DNA of 64,000 nt from Schistocephalus solidus (GCA_017591395.1 WEDG01011442.1:50918-114917), one strand, 5' to 3'. Positions 24,841 through 36,702 are shown, counted from the stretch's first letter. Translations and numbers: made by a program. The notes: generated from the sequence alone by a model not told the origin.

Positions 24841-25199
24841 ACATTTAACGAACGGACAGCCCACTAAAAAATACGTCAACTCAAGCGCAGAACGGAAATA
24901 TCGTTTTCAATCGCAATCGACGAGACAATTAATGCAACTAACGACGAAAATATAAAGGGACAAATATTATTTTCTCATGGAGAACAAAATGAAAAATAAG
25001 TGGATGCAAACTTTCGCATGGCGTATTGGTACAGGTATTTACATCCTGACATAGAAGGAAATCAGACCAGACGTGGGAAATAAAGATGTATCAATAATGC
25101 TGTCCAAAAGGTTAATCAGAAATCAAAAATCTATATTTTTGGAAAACGTTTCATAAGTTTCAAATTGTAGTGTAGAAACAACGATATACTGGTCTGAAC
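24841..25199. other. No gene recognised
   Basis: AT-rich sequence with no supported feature. It may contain further eroded family B or RT sequence. Confidence 0.4.
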
Positions 25200-25330
25200 T
25201 CTCCATTTGGGCCTAAAAATGACACCGTCAAAGGCAGGAATATAAGCGGGCCTAAAACCGATTCCTGTGAGACACCACTTTGAACTTTCATTTCAGCTCA
25301 TCTTATTTGGGAGAAGGTTTAAGATGTGCA
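25200..25330 (-). mobile_element. Non-LTR reverse transcriptase scrap
   Basis: The - strand near 25287-25240 reads QSGVSQESVLGPLIF, the conserved SGVPQGSVLGPLLF block of CR1/Jockey RTs. Flanking sequence is too eroded to place it in family B, C or another one. The scrap shows that RT-derived sequence extends beyond B3. Confidence 0.55.
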
Positions 25331-26079
25331 CCCTTGAAATAACTATTTTTTTTCGAGAACTGTAATTTTATCCAAAATTGTAAAAAGGCAATATGAAACA
25401 GCTTAAATGCAAAATATCCTAACTGTACAGATAGACGAATGATCTCTAGTAGAAGTGGCCTGAGCTTAAATATGTTATCTCTTTTCTCTGTAGTACAGGA
25501 ATTTTTGAGAACACAGATGCTGAGGAGGAATAAGTGCGTTCTCATGGGTCTGAAAAGTGCGCATATTAATGTCAGTACGCATAGGCAACGAATTTAACAC
25601 AGTGAAAATATCATATAAACAAACGTTTGGAACTGAAGCATGTAGTATTTTAATTGATTGATCATTGCAAGCCCGAGACACTGGACTTGGTGGATGCGGA
25701 GCTTCGAAAAATTTAAGAGTTAGTTACACCACACTATCTCAGGCACCTTCTCAAGAATGAACCAAGTATGTAGCATACATGTTCAAAAGTGTCCCTTTTG
25801 TCATATTTTGGTATAGATGGCGGAATGGTTGCTAGTAGCATTAACATAATAGTGAATAAGATGTGTCAATCGGTCGTGGGAACGTTTATTTGACTGTTAG
25901 ACCAAACCCGAAGGCAACAAGTTAATTCAATAGCGCAGCTCCGCTGACATGGAAAAGTTCTCAGAGGCGAGGGTAGGCTGATTGAACCCAGTCCCAATGA
26001 CCTAAGAGCAAATGAACCAAGTTTTCTTTTTGATAAATATGTAGAACACAACGTTCTTGATCATTAATCATCTCTTTTT
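25331..26079. other. No gene recognised
   Basis: Open - strand frames at 25303-25681 and 25866-26051 lack motifs; they could be eroded 3' parts of the element that left the RT scrap just to the left. Not called. Confidence 0.4.
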
Positions 26080-26220
26080 TTCCTGGCTCTAACTAAAGCC
26101 CATACCTAAGCCTTACTCTAACCATAACCATAAACTTTACTCTCACTCACGTCAAAAATCCAACCCTAAAAATAGCGCTTTCTTCAACCCTAAGCCCAAA
26201 CTTAACCGTTACCTTTAACA
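26080..26220 (+). repeat. Degenerate telomere-like (CCTAA-rich) tract
   Basis: About 140 bp rich in variants of CCCTAA: CCATACCTAAGCC, CTCTAACCATAACCATAA, CCAACCCTAAAAATAG, CAACCCTAAGCCCAAAC. The units are not in clean tandem register. It could be an interstitial telomere-like repeat or simply a biased low-complexity tract. Confidence 0.45.
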
Positions 26221-26469
26221 TGAAAATAACCTTATCCTTCAAAGTAGTGCATTGTTTGCATTTAAATTTAGCTCACCCACGTATACTCACTTCGCGTCCA
26301 ACCTTGGATACCGTGTGTCATTTAACGCACTAGATCAACATTTTCCGGGATCGTAAAAACAGACAAAGATACTGCTCGAATGAGCTAGATTATCAAAGTA
26401 TTCGGGCTGCAATTGCGCCAAGTAGACTTCAATGCTGATTTAATTAAAAAGGCAGAGAGACACAACCCG

Positions 26470-26540
26470 TAAGGACAAGGGAGACTAGGATAGCCCTTTT
26501 TGGCTTATAAGCCGTCGTCAATCAGTCTTAAACAACTCCA
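26470..26540 (+). repeat. Arm-related copy of the 38 kb foldback repeat
   Basis: The stretch with GGACAAGGGAGACTAGGATAG, then GGCTTATAAGCC and GTCAATCAGTC, matches one arm of the inverted repeat at 37992-38224 (AGGGAGACTAGAATG, GGCTTATTAACC). A single arm is present here. Confidence 0.6.
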
Positions 26541-27416
26541 GATTTTAGGGTACCTAAGGCTAGAACCTGATCCAGTTTCCGTTAGCTTGTCGTTATTTTC
26601 GCTCCGAATACAAACTACTGGTCACTGTGCTTCTACCGAAAGTACTCTTGATCAAGCCCAAATGCACAACGGACAGAGCAGGTCTGGCAACGCGATCAGT
26701 GGGTGCCCCGATATTGTTATCATATCTGTCGACAGATTTAGTTTAGCTTTCCGTTTGATTATTTTCCACGCAATTGTTTCCTTTGTTGTAGTATGTTCAC
26801 TAATATCAGTGTTTCCTTCCATTCCCATGTTATATCCTGACAGTATCGTACGTGTGTTCCGTGATTTGGTCTTAAAATTTTTTGTTTGTTCTTTCCCGCC
26901 GGAATCCAACCATTCTGCATTTCCGAAAGAAGAGCCGCAAAGCTGGCCCGTTGTGCGTCAAGTAATTGCTGCATTTGTTCTGGTGTAGCCATTATTTTGA
27001 ACGTCCGCGTCACCAGTTGTTATATACCAATGGGTAGCTAGGTGAGAAAGAGAACCGATTCAGGGAAACAGAGTTTATTTTCGATTGGAAACACAAGGGG
27101 TTTAACTCTTATCCAAACTCGCCTTATTTAATTGGTCCCCTGAGTGTAATTTAATGTTCCAGCCTATCGCAATCCAAATTGCGACAGGTGTCCAAGAAAC
27201 CTCTGGCCCACGGCGTGGTGGTCATTTATTGGCCAGTTCATGTGTGAGAAGTTCTTTTGGGCAAACTATTAATTATTCGATCTGCCGCACGCGGGAGCAA
27301 AATATTACGCGTGCTCGATACTGCAGCATACGCTTATTGACCGTGTGAGTCAGCATATTGACCGCCAGCGAGGTGCGTGGTTGCATCGATGTGTTGAAAT
27401 GGGCCGAACCGTAACA
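26541..27416 (-). mobile_element. LTR retrotransposon, 5' end only
   Basis: Read on the - strand this is an LTR (27416-27018), a putative primer-binding region beginning TGGTGACGCGGAC just after it, and a gag-like start codon at 26992. The first residues MATPEQMQQLLDAQRASF and AALLSEMQ look like the N-terminus of Gag in flatworm LTR elements of the Gypsy group (recalled resemblance, inferred). The frame changes after about 30 residues and stops at 26759. A second frame (26909-26652) continues briefly. No protease, RT, integrase or 3' LTR follows; the arm-related repeat at 26540-26470 takes over. It is therefore a truncated, inactive copy. Confidence 0.65.
27018..27416 (-). repeat. 5' long terminal repeat, 399 bp
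   Basis: On the - strand the segment begins TGTTACGG and ends TATATAACA, giving perfect 5-base inverted ends TGTTA/TAACA. It contains an AATAAA signal at 27079-27074. The gag start codon lies 26 bases downstream. The second LTR needed for proof is not in the window, so the outer border is inferred from the inverted ends. Confidence 0.6.
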
Positions 27417-28626
27417 CACTATTAGATCCAGAAACATGTTTTTATTTGATATAATTTCCCAACAACATCTTACTTTTTATTATGTTATTGTGTAACCCGT
27501 TTAATTTCACTAAATGTATGTATGAATTCAGCCTGTGTAGAGAAAATGCACTGTTTGCGCTTTTCATCCATCGCCCTAGCTTTGATTCCGTTTCACAATG
27601 TTGCAGACGTTACCAGTATAAAAAGCATACAGATGCTATGGCAGTTTTTTAGGAAAGCCTCTTCAACATACGTTCTAACTGGTTAATTTGCTTACCTAAG
27701 TGTCAATTTCACCCTCGAATTCGTCTCCATATTGGCCTCCGACAAGACTTTGTCTTCGGTTTTTCCTCTTAGTATTGTGGTTTACTCTATTCTACCCACA
27801 ACACTGCAAAATTAAAATTGGTCAGTCCTCACACAGTCCCTTTCTTATGCCAAATATACATCTGTAATACTCAGCCTATATTGAGTCGATATAGCCATAA
27901 TATCGAAATGTCGAGACATGGCGACGTAGTCGTAAATGGATTGCAGGGCCTTCAATACCAAAAGGGTATTTAACGAACCAACACTGCATATCGTATAACT
28001 ACCCCTTTAAACACCCGAGGTGGGGAACGTCGTTTGATTACGGAGGTTGACTTTTTGCTATTCCGAGCTACCCGTGAAGGCAAAAAGCTTATTTTTGGTG
28101 AATCTACAGTATTATTTATAGAACATATGTTAACATGAAACTTATGCAGCTCAACCATGGAAACCTTTGTCAAAAACTTTTTCACCATTTAAGCACTGCT
28201 CATACCTAAAAGAGGTATCCAAAAGGGAAAGGGAAATGTCAACGGGGAGCGAAAATGAAAGCACATGCGAAGGTGTGTGGAGAATTCAAACTGTTGACGA
28301 AATAAAAAAATAACACCGGATGTTGTTGAAAGAGGATAGATTACGCTCAGCATCAGATTGAGAAGTTTCCTATAGGGTCTTTTTCTAACAGTTTCTGAAT
28401 CTCAACACGAGCTGAGTCATTCGTATCGGGTGTATGTGCATGATATAAGATAGCTAGAAAATGGGAATAAATCAACTTATTACTAGATACATAATGTAAA
28501 AAAATAAAAACCAAAACGCTACCAAGATAGTGAAATTGATGAACACTGACCTATATGGAATTTGTTTCACGATGATTGTCTGCACATTACCTCGAGAATG
28601 TGGTATCTGAAAAAGTGTTATGCCAA
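27417..28626. other. No gene recognised
   Basis: AT-rich sequence. A 72-codon - strand frame at 28188-27970 ends in a basic stretch but carries no motif I can name. Confidence 0.4.
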
Positions 28627-28839
28627 CTAAAGAAGTGTAATTGGGATTGATGTTTCGTTCTCGACGGTAGATCGTTTTTTCTTCTTGATAATCTCGGGAT
28701 TACTTTTGGTCTCTGAACCTAGAGTATTCATCATCGAACGCAAGATCTCAGACTCATCATAGTCGAGGGTTTCGGGTAGATATGGTTGAAAGTTTTGTGT
28801 TACAAAGTTAACTGTAGCCGGGCATGCAAACATATGAAA
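28627..28839 (-). CDS. Candidate terminal coding exon, unrecognised protein
   Basis: The - strand has a pyrimidine-rich tract ending in a good acceptor (CCACCTCTAG, AG at 28841-28840), followed by an open frame of about 70 codons ending in TAG at 28629-28627. The encoded segment has a coding-like make-up: CPATVNFVTQNFQPYL, an acidic run LDYDESEILRSMMN, then a basic run IIKKKKRSTVENE that could serve as a nuclear localisation signal. I do not recognise the family. Upstream exons would lie at higher coordinates; an open segment at 31560-31430 (with EHGRKSQIAYAMSCL) is one possibility but is unproven. It could also be chance. Confidence 0.4.
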   Translation of the reverse strand, partial: FHMFACPATVNFVTQNFQPYLPETLDYDESEILRSMMNTLGSETKSNPEIIKKKKRSTVENETSIPITLL

Positions 28840-31800
28840 CTAGAGGTGGAAAAATAAAGGAGTTATTCTAGGTAAATCATCCATAAGTAAAGAACAGTAC
28901 GCGAGCAGATATAAAGTATGTATTTGAGGGGTTAGAAGCGATGCCATTGAGAACGCTATTAATGTAAAGTAACCGTTGCATTTTTACAGTGAGTATAAAC
29001 TTGTAGACATTTTACATGTACCCGATTCAAAACAGAATTCATTTAAAACGAGCTGTCACTGTTCATTGCGTAACAGTGCAAAGGGAGAATAAAGTCAGAA
29101 AAATGTTACAAGGATGGCTGTTTATGGTTATGCTGTGATAGTTGTATAATTTTAAAGACACCGTTCATATTTTTAAAAGCATAAATGTTGTTGGTGCTTA
29201 ACGCCTCGTTTGGTAGCGAGTTTCAAGTGTAAAGATGGAGCCAAAGAATCTCATTTTTTCCTAGATAGGTAAGATTACTAGCAGATTTCTAGCAAATTGT
29301 TAGCGAGAGTATCCGACGCCTCTACTTGCTGGCATGCACAAGTTTTCCTTTCCATTCCCTAATCCTATTGGTCTGTGGCACTTTTACTGTTAATGTTATC
29401 GGCCCTCGGGAATTCGGCAAGTCCATAATTTAACTGCCTATCTGAAATGTCGTAGAGGCCCATTGAGACCGAATTACCATAAAAACTGTCCTGATAATCC
29501 TTTTGGCCAGGCCTTGGTCTATTTGATGTGCAATGTATAACTTATGCATACAAATTTTTCTATTCTACGTAACCCTATCAAATCGTCTGGATAACATGAC
29601 AAAAACACAGAGGAAAATTGAGGTTTATAATCTTGGACCGGAGACCGCTCCCTGACGCTTCTTTACGTCATCACCACTCCTTCTCCAACGGGCCTGCCAA
29701 GGATCGTCCCAGGACAGCCAATCACCGCAAAAGGATCTCTCAGGGCCCAATCCTTATAGAACTCCAATTTTATAGTACCAAATAATCCCAAACTCTTCCC
29801 CTTAGCAACTGGCTTCTTCTTATTCGGGGGTCATTAACTTGGGATTATACGCATATCTAATATTGGTTTATTACACTAGCTCGTACCGCTCGCTGGTTGA
29901 ATAAAAGCTTGCTACCGTCCAATTGCGTACGTTTTATACTGACTTTGTTCTAATGAGCATGCATATGAGGTGTGAAGACAAGCTCGAGGAAATCTTGCGG
30001 CCTTAGGTAAAACCCCGGCCTCGGTTCATCCAAATGTCCAAAATATGCTGCACCATAAGTACCTATAAGACAGGGGAAATATGCAAAAAATTTCCATCTT
30101 TCCTATACTATAAATCATTAAGAAAAGCCATCGTCGTTGTTACCCTCTGTTGGACCTGTTCGACGATATCGGTTTATTTGTTCATCCACAATTTTCAAAC
30201 TGGCATACCGTAATTTAATGTGGTCTCAAGAAGACGGCAAAAAAATTCTGAAGAGCGCAGGGGCAGCATTTTTAACGCAAGTCTGATCCAGTACAACGTA
30301 CTATTTGCTTTATGGACTGCTTCTTGCCAATTTCTGTGGGTATGGAGTTTGCGGATGTTCTCATGTACAGATATTTGTGCGTTTCCACCTCGTTTAGTGC
30401 AGTATAATTAATAAAATAATGGTGTTTTGGATATACTTTCAGACGAACGCTAATATATATGACAAAAGCTTTCGATAAATTGTATTTTAAAAGCCAAGGG
30501 GTCGGCCAAACTCTCAGTTTGTCGAAATGCGATTGTAAACGTTTTGAGTACTAGATTTCATGGTTTTCTACAAACGTCTGAGAAGAGGTAAAACAATAAC
30601 ATTTACATAACCGACAAAAAAGTTGATAAATAAACACACATAGGCTTTTTGAGAAGGAAGATAAGTGGGATTAGCCAGGTCCATGAGTCTCAGTCGGTTC
30701 CGCGTTCTCTACAAAGATTCATTCAACAGTAAAACAAGAAATAGTCATTGAACCCCATTTGGATGTAACAAATAAGTCTATTTTAAAAGTAAAAAACTGA
30801 TCAGAAATCTAGCTGGGCTGCCAACATTTACATCGTTATATTATTGTAATGGTCGTATCGCGTCCAAATTAAATTTTGTTTAATCGCGTAGTATCCTCAA
30901 CCGATAATTTTAAAGAGAACTCTGCACCAACAGCACGGACGTCCAGCAGGGTGCTTGCGGAGGTTGACATTCCTATAATTAGGGACCCCGTGGGTTTTCA
31001 GGGCAACCTATCTCAACCTAAATGCCATAGAGGTACTTTCTTAAGTTTTTTTGTTAATTTTTAATCGAAGTAATAGATACAGTATTTTTAATATTCACAA
31101 GTTCTTTTCTGCTCTTGGACTAGATATCTAGTTCAACATATGTTGAAGGTCCTAATCACTGCCCTATAAGTTCGATATTTAATTTAAAATGTTAATAAGT
31201 GTCTAAATTTTAAGGTGATTAAATGGTAGATTAAGTTGAAATTGCCTTCCAGCTGCGTCTAATGAACACTTTAAAGTGCTCATTAGGGACCTTATTAGAC
31301 CCCTCGTGAAGGCTTACTCTATTTCGAAGAGGTCCATTCGGCAGCGCACCTCTATTCCACTGTACATAGATGTCTGGTTACGTAGAGGAAGTGTACGTGA
31401 ATATATGTAGACACAACTGTGGTAAACTCACATAGTTTTGATTCCTCAAAGGTCATCCTTCTGTTTTCGGCCTTAAAAATTAACATCAAACATGACATGG
31501 CGTATGCGATTTGCGATTTTCGTCCGTGTTCCTGCCGAAACATGTTAGGTATGATACCGATGTGGATTAGCAAACAAAAGAAGACTGTATATCAGCTGTT
31601 GGCAGAAATAGGAGCTAAGTTACTCCTCGTTTAGTTTCTTCAATTTCAACCGTCTGCTAAAAAGCCGCTCAATGGGATTTGGTGGCGTTTTATGTGCCCG
31701 TTATACATCAGACGCTGGGGCCTTTGCTTTAAACACCTCGACGTTGCGTGGCGGATAAAGACGCGTTCTAACACCTTCATTATCCACACTTGGCGTTTTG

Positions 31801-34607
31801 GTAGAATATTTAACTTTTTATGGATTTTGTCCAGCTAGTCTCTTGTTTCCGTATTACGGTCCCCCTGAGGATTGGTCTGTAGCTCCAGAGCGCCGTATAG
31901 AATGGCACAGTCTTGCCCTGGCGCTCAAACCTTTCACGCGCAGGGCTGTTTTCTCGTGTTTCCTTTGGGATCCACTGACCTACAAGGCTCATTTTCCAAA
32001 TGAAAAGTGTTAAGCAGTGAAATAAAAAGTGAAATAAAACCAGTAGCGTTTTGTTCCACAGCCACATGGGATCATTGTCTGTCCTTCGCTGAGTCCTTTT
32101 TGACTGTCTAGGAGAATCCATAAAGCTGTCCACAACCAAACAGGAAAAATAAGACGTTATATAGAGGGTTCAGGGTGTTTATTCTAATTTTATAAATCTG
32201 ACGGTGCCCGCAAATCTCTAGCTCTATGGAATATGCGATTGTATGGTTTATAAGCACTGTTCCTATAAGGGAAGGGATAGTAAGTAGCGCAAGCGCTGAA
32301 CATTAACTCTACTGACCGTCGACGCTATGGGTCAAGCATTTGTATTAGAACGAAAAAGCGGTCCAAGGGGAAACAAGTGAACTTCGAATACCGGCCTGTA
32401 AGCCGCACTGCCGAGAGTTGTACCCATGATGGCCTTGTAGACATGCAGCTGAGAGGGCATAATTTAATATTCTAAGTAACCCGATAGATGTGTGAACTCT
32501 ATGAATACTATGTATGCATGTCCATCAGCTGTTACCAGTACATTCTTTACGCAAATTATGTTCGTCCCGAGGCGGAAGCAGCCGTTCACAAGTGATTTAT
32601 CTATCCTCCAATTCGAAGTGACCACACACTTATAATACTCACTTAAGGGATGGCCCCTTGGTATTGGACCGTGCCTATGCTTATAGGAAAATCTATGACT
32701 TTTCGTTCCCTTCGCGGTGAATATCCGCCAGTTTATCTCACTCAACCTTTGAACTACGTGTTACAGTGTATGATAGCTTTCGCAGCATTTTTCGCAGTCT
32801 TCCTAGGTAACTTTCGAACAGGAGGGATAAAATCAGTGTATAGGCCAATAACGCTGCATTTTATCCGCACTGTGCGTTATACTGTGCTCATTGTACACCA
32901 CCTCTCCTCGACCAACTAAAACGTGTAGTCTATTCGCTCGGAAATTCCTTCGAAAAAAAGCAACCTTGCCTAGACCGCCTACTCCGTACAACTCAACATC
33001 CGAATTACAACAAAACACTGAGGTCGCCAAGGCGCTGCTTGATTGTCTCACACGGTAAACAGTGGTTTCCTGTGCGCTGGTGAGCGGTTCGGACAATAAA
33101 ATATTTTTTCACCTTCGTTTCTGACTGATTAACAACATGGTAGTACATATCTGTCTACATTCCAAGTTGAGCATGTTTTGATTACTCGAGAAGTGCTTGA
33201 TCCAAGGTGAATAGAGAACAGAGGATCTTGTACGAGCCTACAGTCAGCGCCGTTCTATCTTATTACTGCGAGACTTATCCTGCACGTCTGACTATCCCAA
33301 AGAAGATTGGCATGTCAAACAAATAGTGCCTCCGGTGAACACTACAGCTTCGATTCACTGAATATGTCCAGTGTGTGACTACCGCCATTTGGGGTCTTCT
33401 GCCACCGGTTTTGCGATAAGTAGTCGCTATCTTACGCACTGTCAATCCAAAAGGACGTTCATATGCAATACAAGCTTTCTAAACTTCGGTGCGGGTTGGC
33501 ATCTCCCTCTTGGTGGGCAATTTAGAAAGTGGTCAGATGTAGCAAAATCCGACTTGAGAGGATGCTGGGGTCGACTACCCTCGATGTTCGTCAACGGAGT
33601 GCCGACTAGGCAACGGTAATTGGGGTTCGGCCGACGTCCACAGGACGTAAGCCCCACTTATCTGTGCTGTGGAACTCTCGCAGCCGGCCAAACCGGCGTT
33701 GGTGCCAACCGTTAAATATACCAACAAGATTTACATCCCAATGCTGTCCTCATTTTGGAGGGTTCGAATGTATTCGGCCTGGGCTCACTGGGACCAGGAT
33801 CTGTTGTCAGGCTAGGGCAAGTGGACGGGATACCTTAAGTGAAAGTATCGTTTTGTGGTGCAGGGAGTTTATCTTGCAGCAGCAGGGTCAGTCCGGATCT
33901 TAAAAATGATTTGGCAGTGATAACCTCTTAAGAAGGGTTGATTGTTCGCCCGAAGTACTATAATCTTACGTTCTGTTGGTCTGCCCTGGTGTCTTTTGTT
34001 TCTTTGGCTTCGAAGATGGTGACTTTGTTACGGGAAAATCCACAAAGTTCTCCTAAATTGTTTGATATTGCCCCCCCCTGGCGCCTTTGTTCATTGAAAC
34101 CCTAATTCAAGGCGGCTGCTTAATGAGCGTCCTGGAAGATTGTTATGATAGGCTTTTCGGTACTTTTATAATGCAGTCCGCATGACGGACCTCAAATCAA
34201 CACCCGCTAGTAGTGATGTTGCTGTTAATCCGAAATTGCTTAGTCGTCAGGCTTAATGGCCTGCATATTTTACACTTAACCTTCGCCGAAGGCTAGTAGA
34301 TTATGCTCCGCGTCTGGACGCGTCAGGTAACAGATAAGTAGGTCGACGTAAAGTTAATTTTGCGCATTCCTTGTCTTTGGACCACATTAAGGACTACTCG
34401 TCCATGGGGTTTTTGTTGACTTCCGGTTCCGTGGTGCTTTAACAATGTATTTGCTATATGACTGTCAGGGTCCAAAATGTTTATATATCCTTCATCAATA
34501 AAAGCAAGGCAAATCACAAAGATACCAGTTTTCTTGTCGCAATTATGGCTTTTACAATACGTTCAGGGAGTTTTTTTACTGAACTATTTTTTTCTGTGCC
34601 ATTTCAG
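28840..34607. other. Region upstream of the kinase gene; no recognised gene
   Basis: Nearly 5.8 kb of mixed AT-rich sequence. On the - strand, 31580-31430 is open and coding-like, with a donor-like GTGAGTTT near 31436, and may be an exon of the candidate gene ending at 28627. Frames at 31810-32139, 32464-32745 and 32833-33096 (-) and 33371-33619 (+) lie in GC-richer patches without motifs, perhaps old repeats. A near-perfect palindrome lies at 31259-31286 (separate entry). 34588-34607 is the pyrimidine tract and AG acceptor ahead of the kinase start codon. Confidence 0.4.
31259..31286. repeat. 28-bp near-perfect palindrome
   Basis: CTAATGAACACTTT and its partner AAAGTGCTCATTAG pair with one non-complementary position. 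A related half-site GACCTTATTAGACC follows. It could form a hairpin or be a dimeric protein-binding site; no gene is adjacent. Confidence 0.6.
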
Positions 34608-34614
34608 CGTAAAT

Positions 34615-36702
34615 ATGACATCAGTGAGACCTCTTCGGAATACCGCTTATGAGAACTTTGCTCTAAAAAACAATTACGAGGTCTCAGAATTGCTCGGCTC
34701 TGGGGCTTATGGCCGCGTTTTCAAAGGCACCTCTCCAAATGGCTTGACTGTAGCTCTCAAAGAAATCGTAATCCCTGCAGACGATCAGGGGATCCCTTTG
34801 AGTACGCTGCGAGAGCTGAGCGTACTGAAGAAAGTGCAGGCTTATAATTCACCCTATCTCGTTCAGTAATTATTATTTATATGTTTATTATCTGAACTTT
34901 GTAGAATGCTAGACATTTCTCTGTGTCGGCGGGCCGAGAATCTTTGCATTTACATTGTTTTTGAATATATTGACTGTGATCTCTCGCGTTATATCTCGCA
35001 TCATGCGCCGCAAGTCGGTCTACCAATCAGCTCTATTCGTGTAAGTGTTCTCTGCTTTCGTTTCTATTACCTATTTAGAACCTCGCGTCGCAATTACTCA
35101 AGGGTATTGATTTTCTTCACTCGCACCGGATAATTCACCGTGACTTAAAACCCGCTAACATCTTGATAAACGAAGCGGGCACCCGACTAAAAATAACCGA
35201 TTTTGGCCTTTCTCGCGTACTTGGATGGGAGTCACCCCTTACACCCATCGTAGTCACACTGTGGTACCGTTCACCAGAGATCTTAATTCAGTCCGAATAT
35301 TCATCGGCCTGCGATGTCTGGGCTGCAGGCTGCATAATAGCTGAACTGTTTAATTTGAAAGCCCTGTTTATTGCTGACTCTGAGATACTCATGCTGAAGA
35401 AAATTCTAGAGTAAGTGTCGTCTTCTATAAATTAATCGATTTGCCATACAGCGTTATAGGATTTCCTCCAGCTTCAGAGTGGCCGCGTGTTTCCTTCCTG
35501 AAGCAAGGTGACTTCAAAAAGGTCGGTGAACACAACATTCTGCGTTCTAAGGTGAAGACTACCGATGAATCGGCACTAAATCTAATCGAAGTGAGTACTG
35601 TGCAGTCCTGCCTGTGGCGTTCATCTGTAGTATTTTTAGCTCTCCTGCCTGTAGTTTTCGCTGTGGTGCATGCATCAAGGTATTTTTTCCAAGATTTGGT
35701 TCCTGGCCCGTTTTCGTTCTGTATATTTATGGCGTCGGTTTTCTGAGTGCCTGTATGCATATAATTATTTGTTGGATTTCTTCTCGATAGTTTAATTAAA
35801 TTAAATACTCCCGCACCCGTATGTCGAACTTTTACGTGCAGTTTGAATAATTTAGTTTTTTTGTTACACTTCAACACAAATTGCATGAAAATATCTTCCC
35901 TTTCCCACCGTCCAAATCGCATATGTAGTGCATGCTAACCTTTAATCCACTGAAACGAATACCCGCCTGTGAGGCTTTGCGCATGCCTTTCTTCGCCTCG
36001 ACTGAGGCGCCGTCTCGATCTGACCTCTTGTCTATGTGCCGGGCCCCCGCTACAGCTGGCCCCTCCGTGTTATCACACGGACGCACCTCCCTGCGGCCCT
36101 CCTCCACTGCTCTTACGTCGCGTCCCTTCCTGCCCAATCGTCATTCGCTCACGGCCGTCTCGACCACTTCCCATTCGCGCGTGCAGCGACAACAACAGCG
36201 CTCGTATGCTGCTGCTGCCTGTCGATCGTGTGAAACTGCCAAACCGCCAGCCGCGGTGTTCCCTGCGGTCGAGACCTCGACTTTGCAGCAACAGCGACAT
36301 GTTGATTCACCCAACAACGCCTGGGGCGTCCAGAACCACAGACCCATGACCAGACAGCTAGCAGCGGCTATTGCACTTCAAAACGCCGATGCCGAAACCG
36401 CCGCCCTCATCAACCGGATGCCGGCGCCCTCAATCCGCGGTGCTCGACGGTACACCCAGCCGTGTAGGTCGACTCGCCTGCGGGTCCAGACGCCGCCTGT
36501 GGTGAGCATTCCGGAGGCACCGGAGCCTCTGCCGCTCTCGACACAAACGGTTGCGAGTTCAGGCATTCAATCCTCTGCCAGCTCATCATCGCCTAGTGTT
36601 ACAACTGTGGCTGGGACGACTACAACCGGTCGGGGTAGACAGAAGCGTGTTGCACGAAGGCGGACAGTAATGGGCGTTGAGAGGGTTTGTCTAACTTTAT
36701 GA
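34615..36702 (+). CDS. CDK4/6-type cyclin-dependent kinase with long C-terminal tail
   Basis: Five exons join in phase: 34615-34865, 34905-35040, 35079-35410, 35452-35590, 35929-36702, all with GT-AG introns of 38-338 bases; 543 residues. The ATG at 34615 is chosen because a pyrimidine tract and CAG acceptor end at 34607, implying a spliced 5' UTR; an in-frame ATG at 34477 lies before it. Motifs: glycine loop GSGAYG 28-33, Lys49 in ALKE, cyclin-binding helix PLSTLRE 61-67, HRDLKPAN 149-156, DFG 170-172, and activation segment [15 protein letters not shown] with Thr184 as the CAK target site. [15 protein letters not shown] and MLTFNPLKR also match CDK4/6 (established family knowledge: cyclin D partner, G1 progression, RB phosphorylation). 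Oddities: SPE in place of APE, and about 235 residues after the kinase domain rich in Ser, Thr, Ala and Arg, whereas vertebrate CDK4 and CDK6 end near 300-326. The catalytic residues are all present, so an active kinase is likely. Confidence 0.92.

Noticed and set aside
34477..34614. Upstream in-frame ATG as the kinase start
   Set aside because: A strong pyrimidine tract and CAG acceptor end at 34607, so this sequence is probably intronic; its translation is hydrophobic and unlike a CDK N-terminus.
35425..35922. 165-codon - strand frame antisense to the kinase gene
   Set aside because: It covers kinase exon 4 and an intron in antisense; the sense splice pattern explains the sequence.
35969..36566. 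Several overlapping frames within kinase exon 5
   Set aside because: GC-rich coding sequence keeps other frames open; only the frame continuing the kinase is supported by the splice phase.
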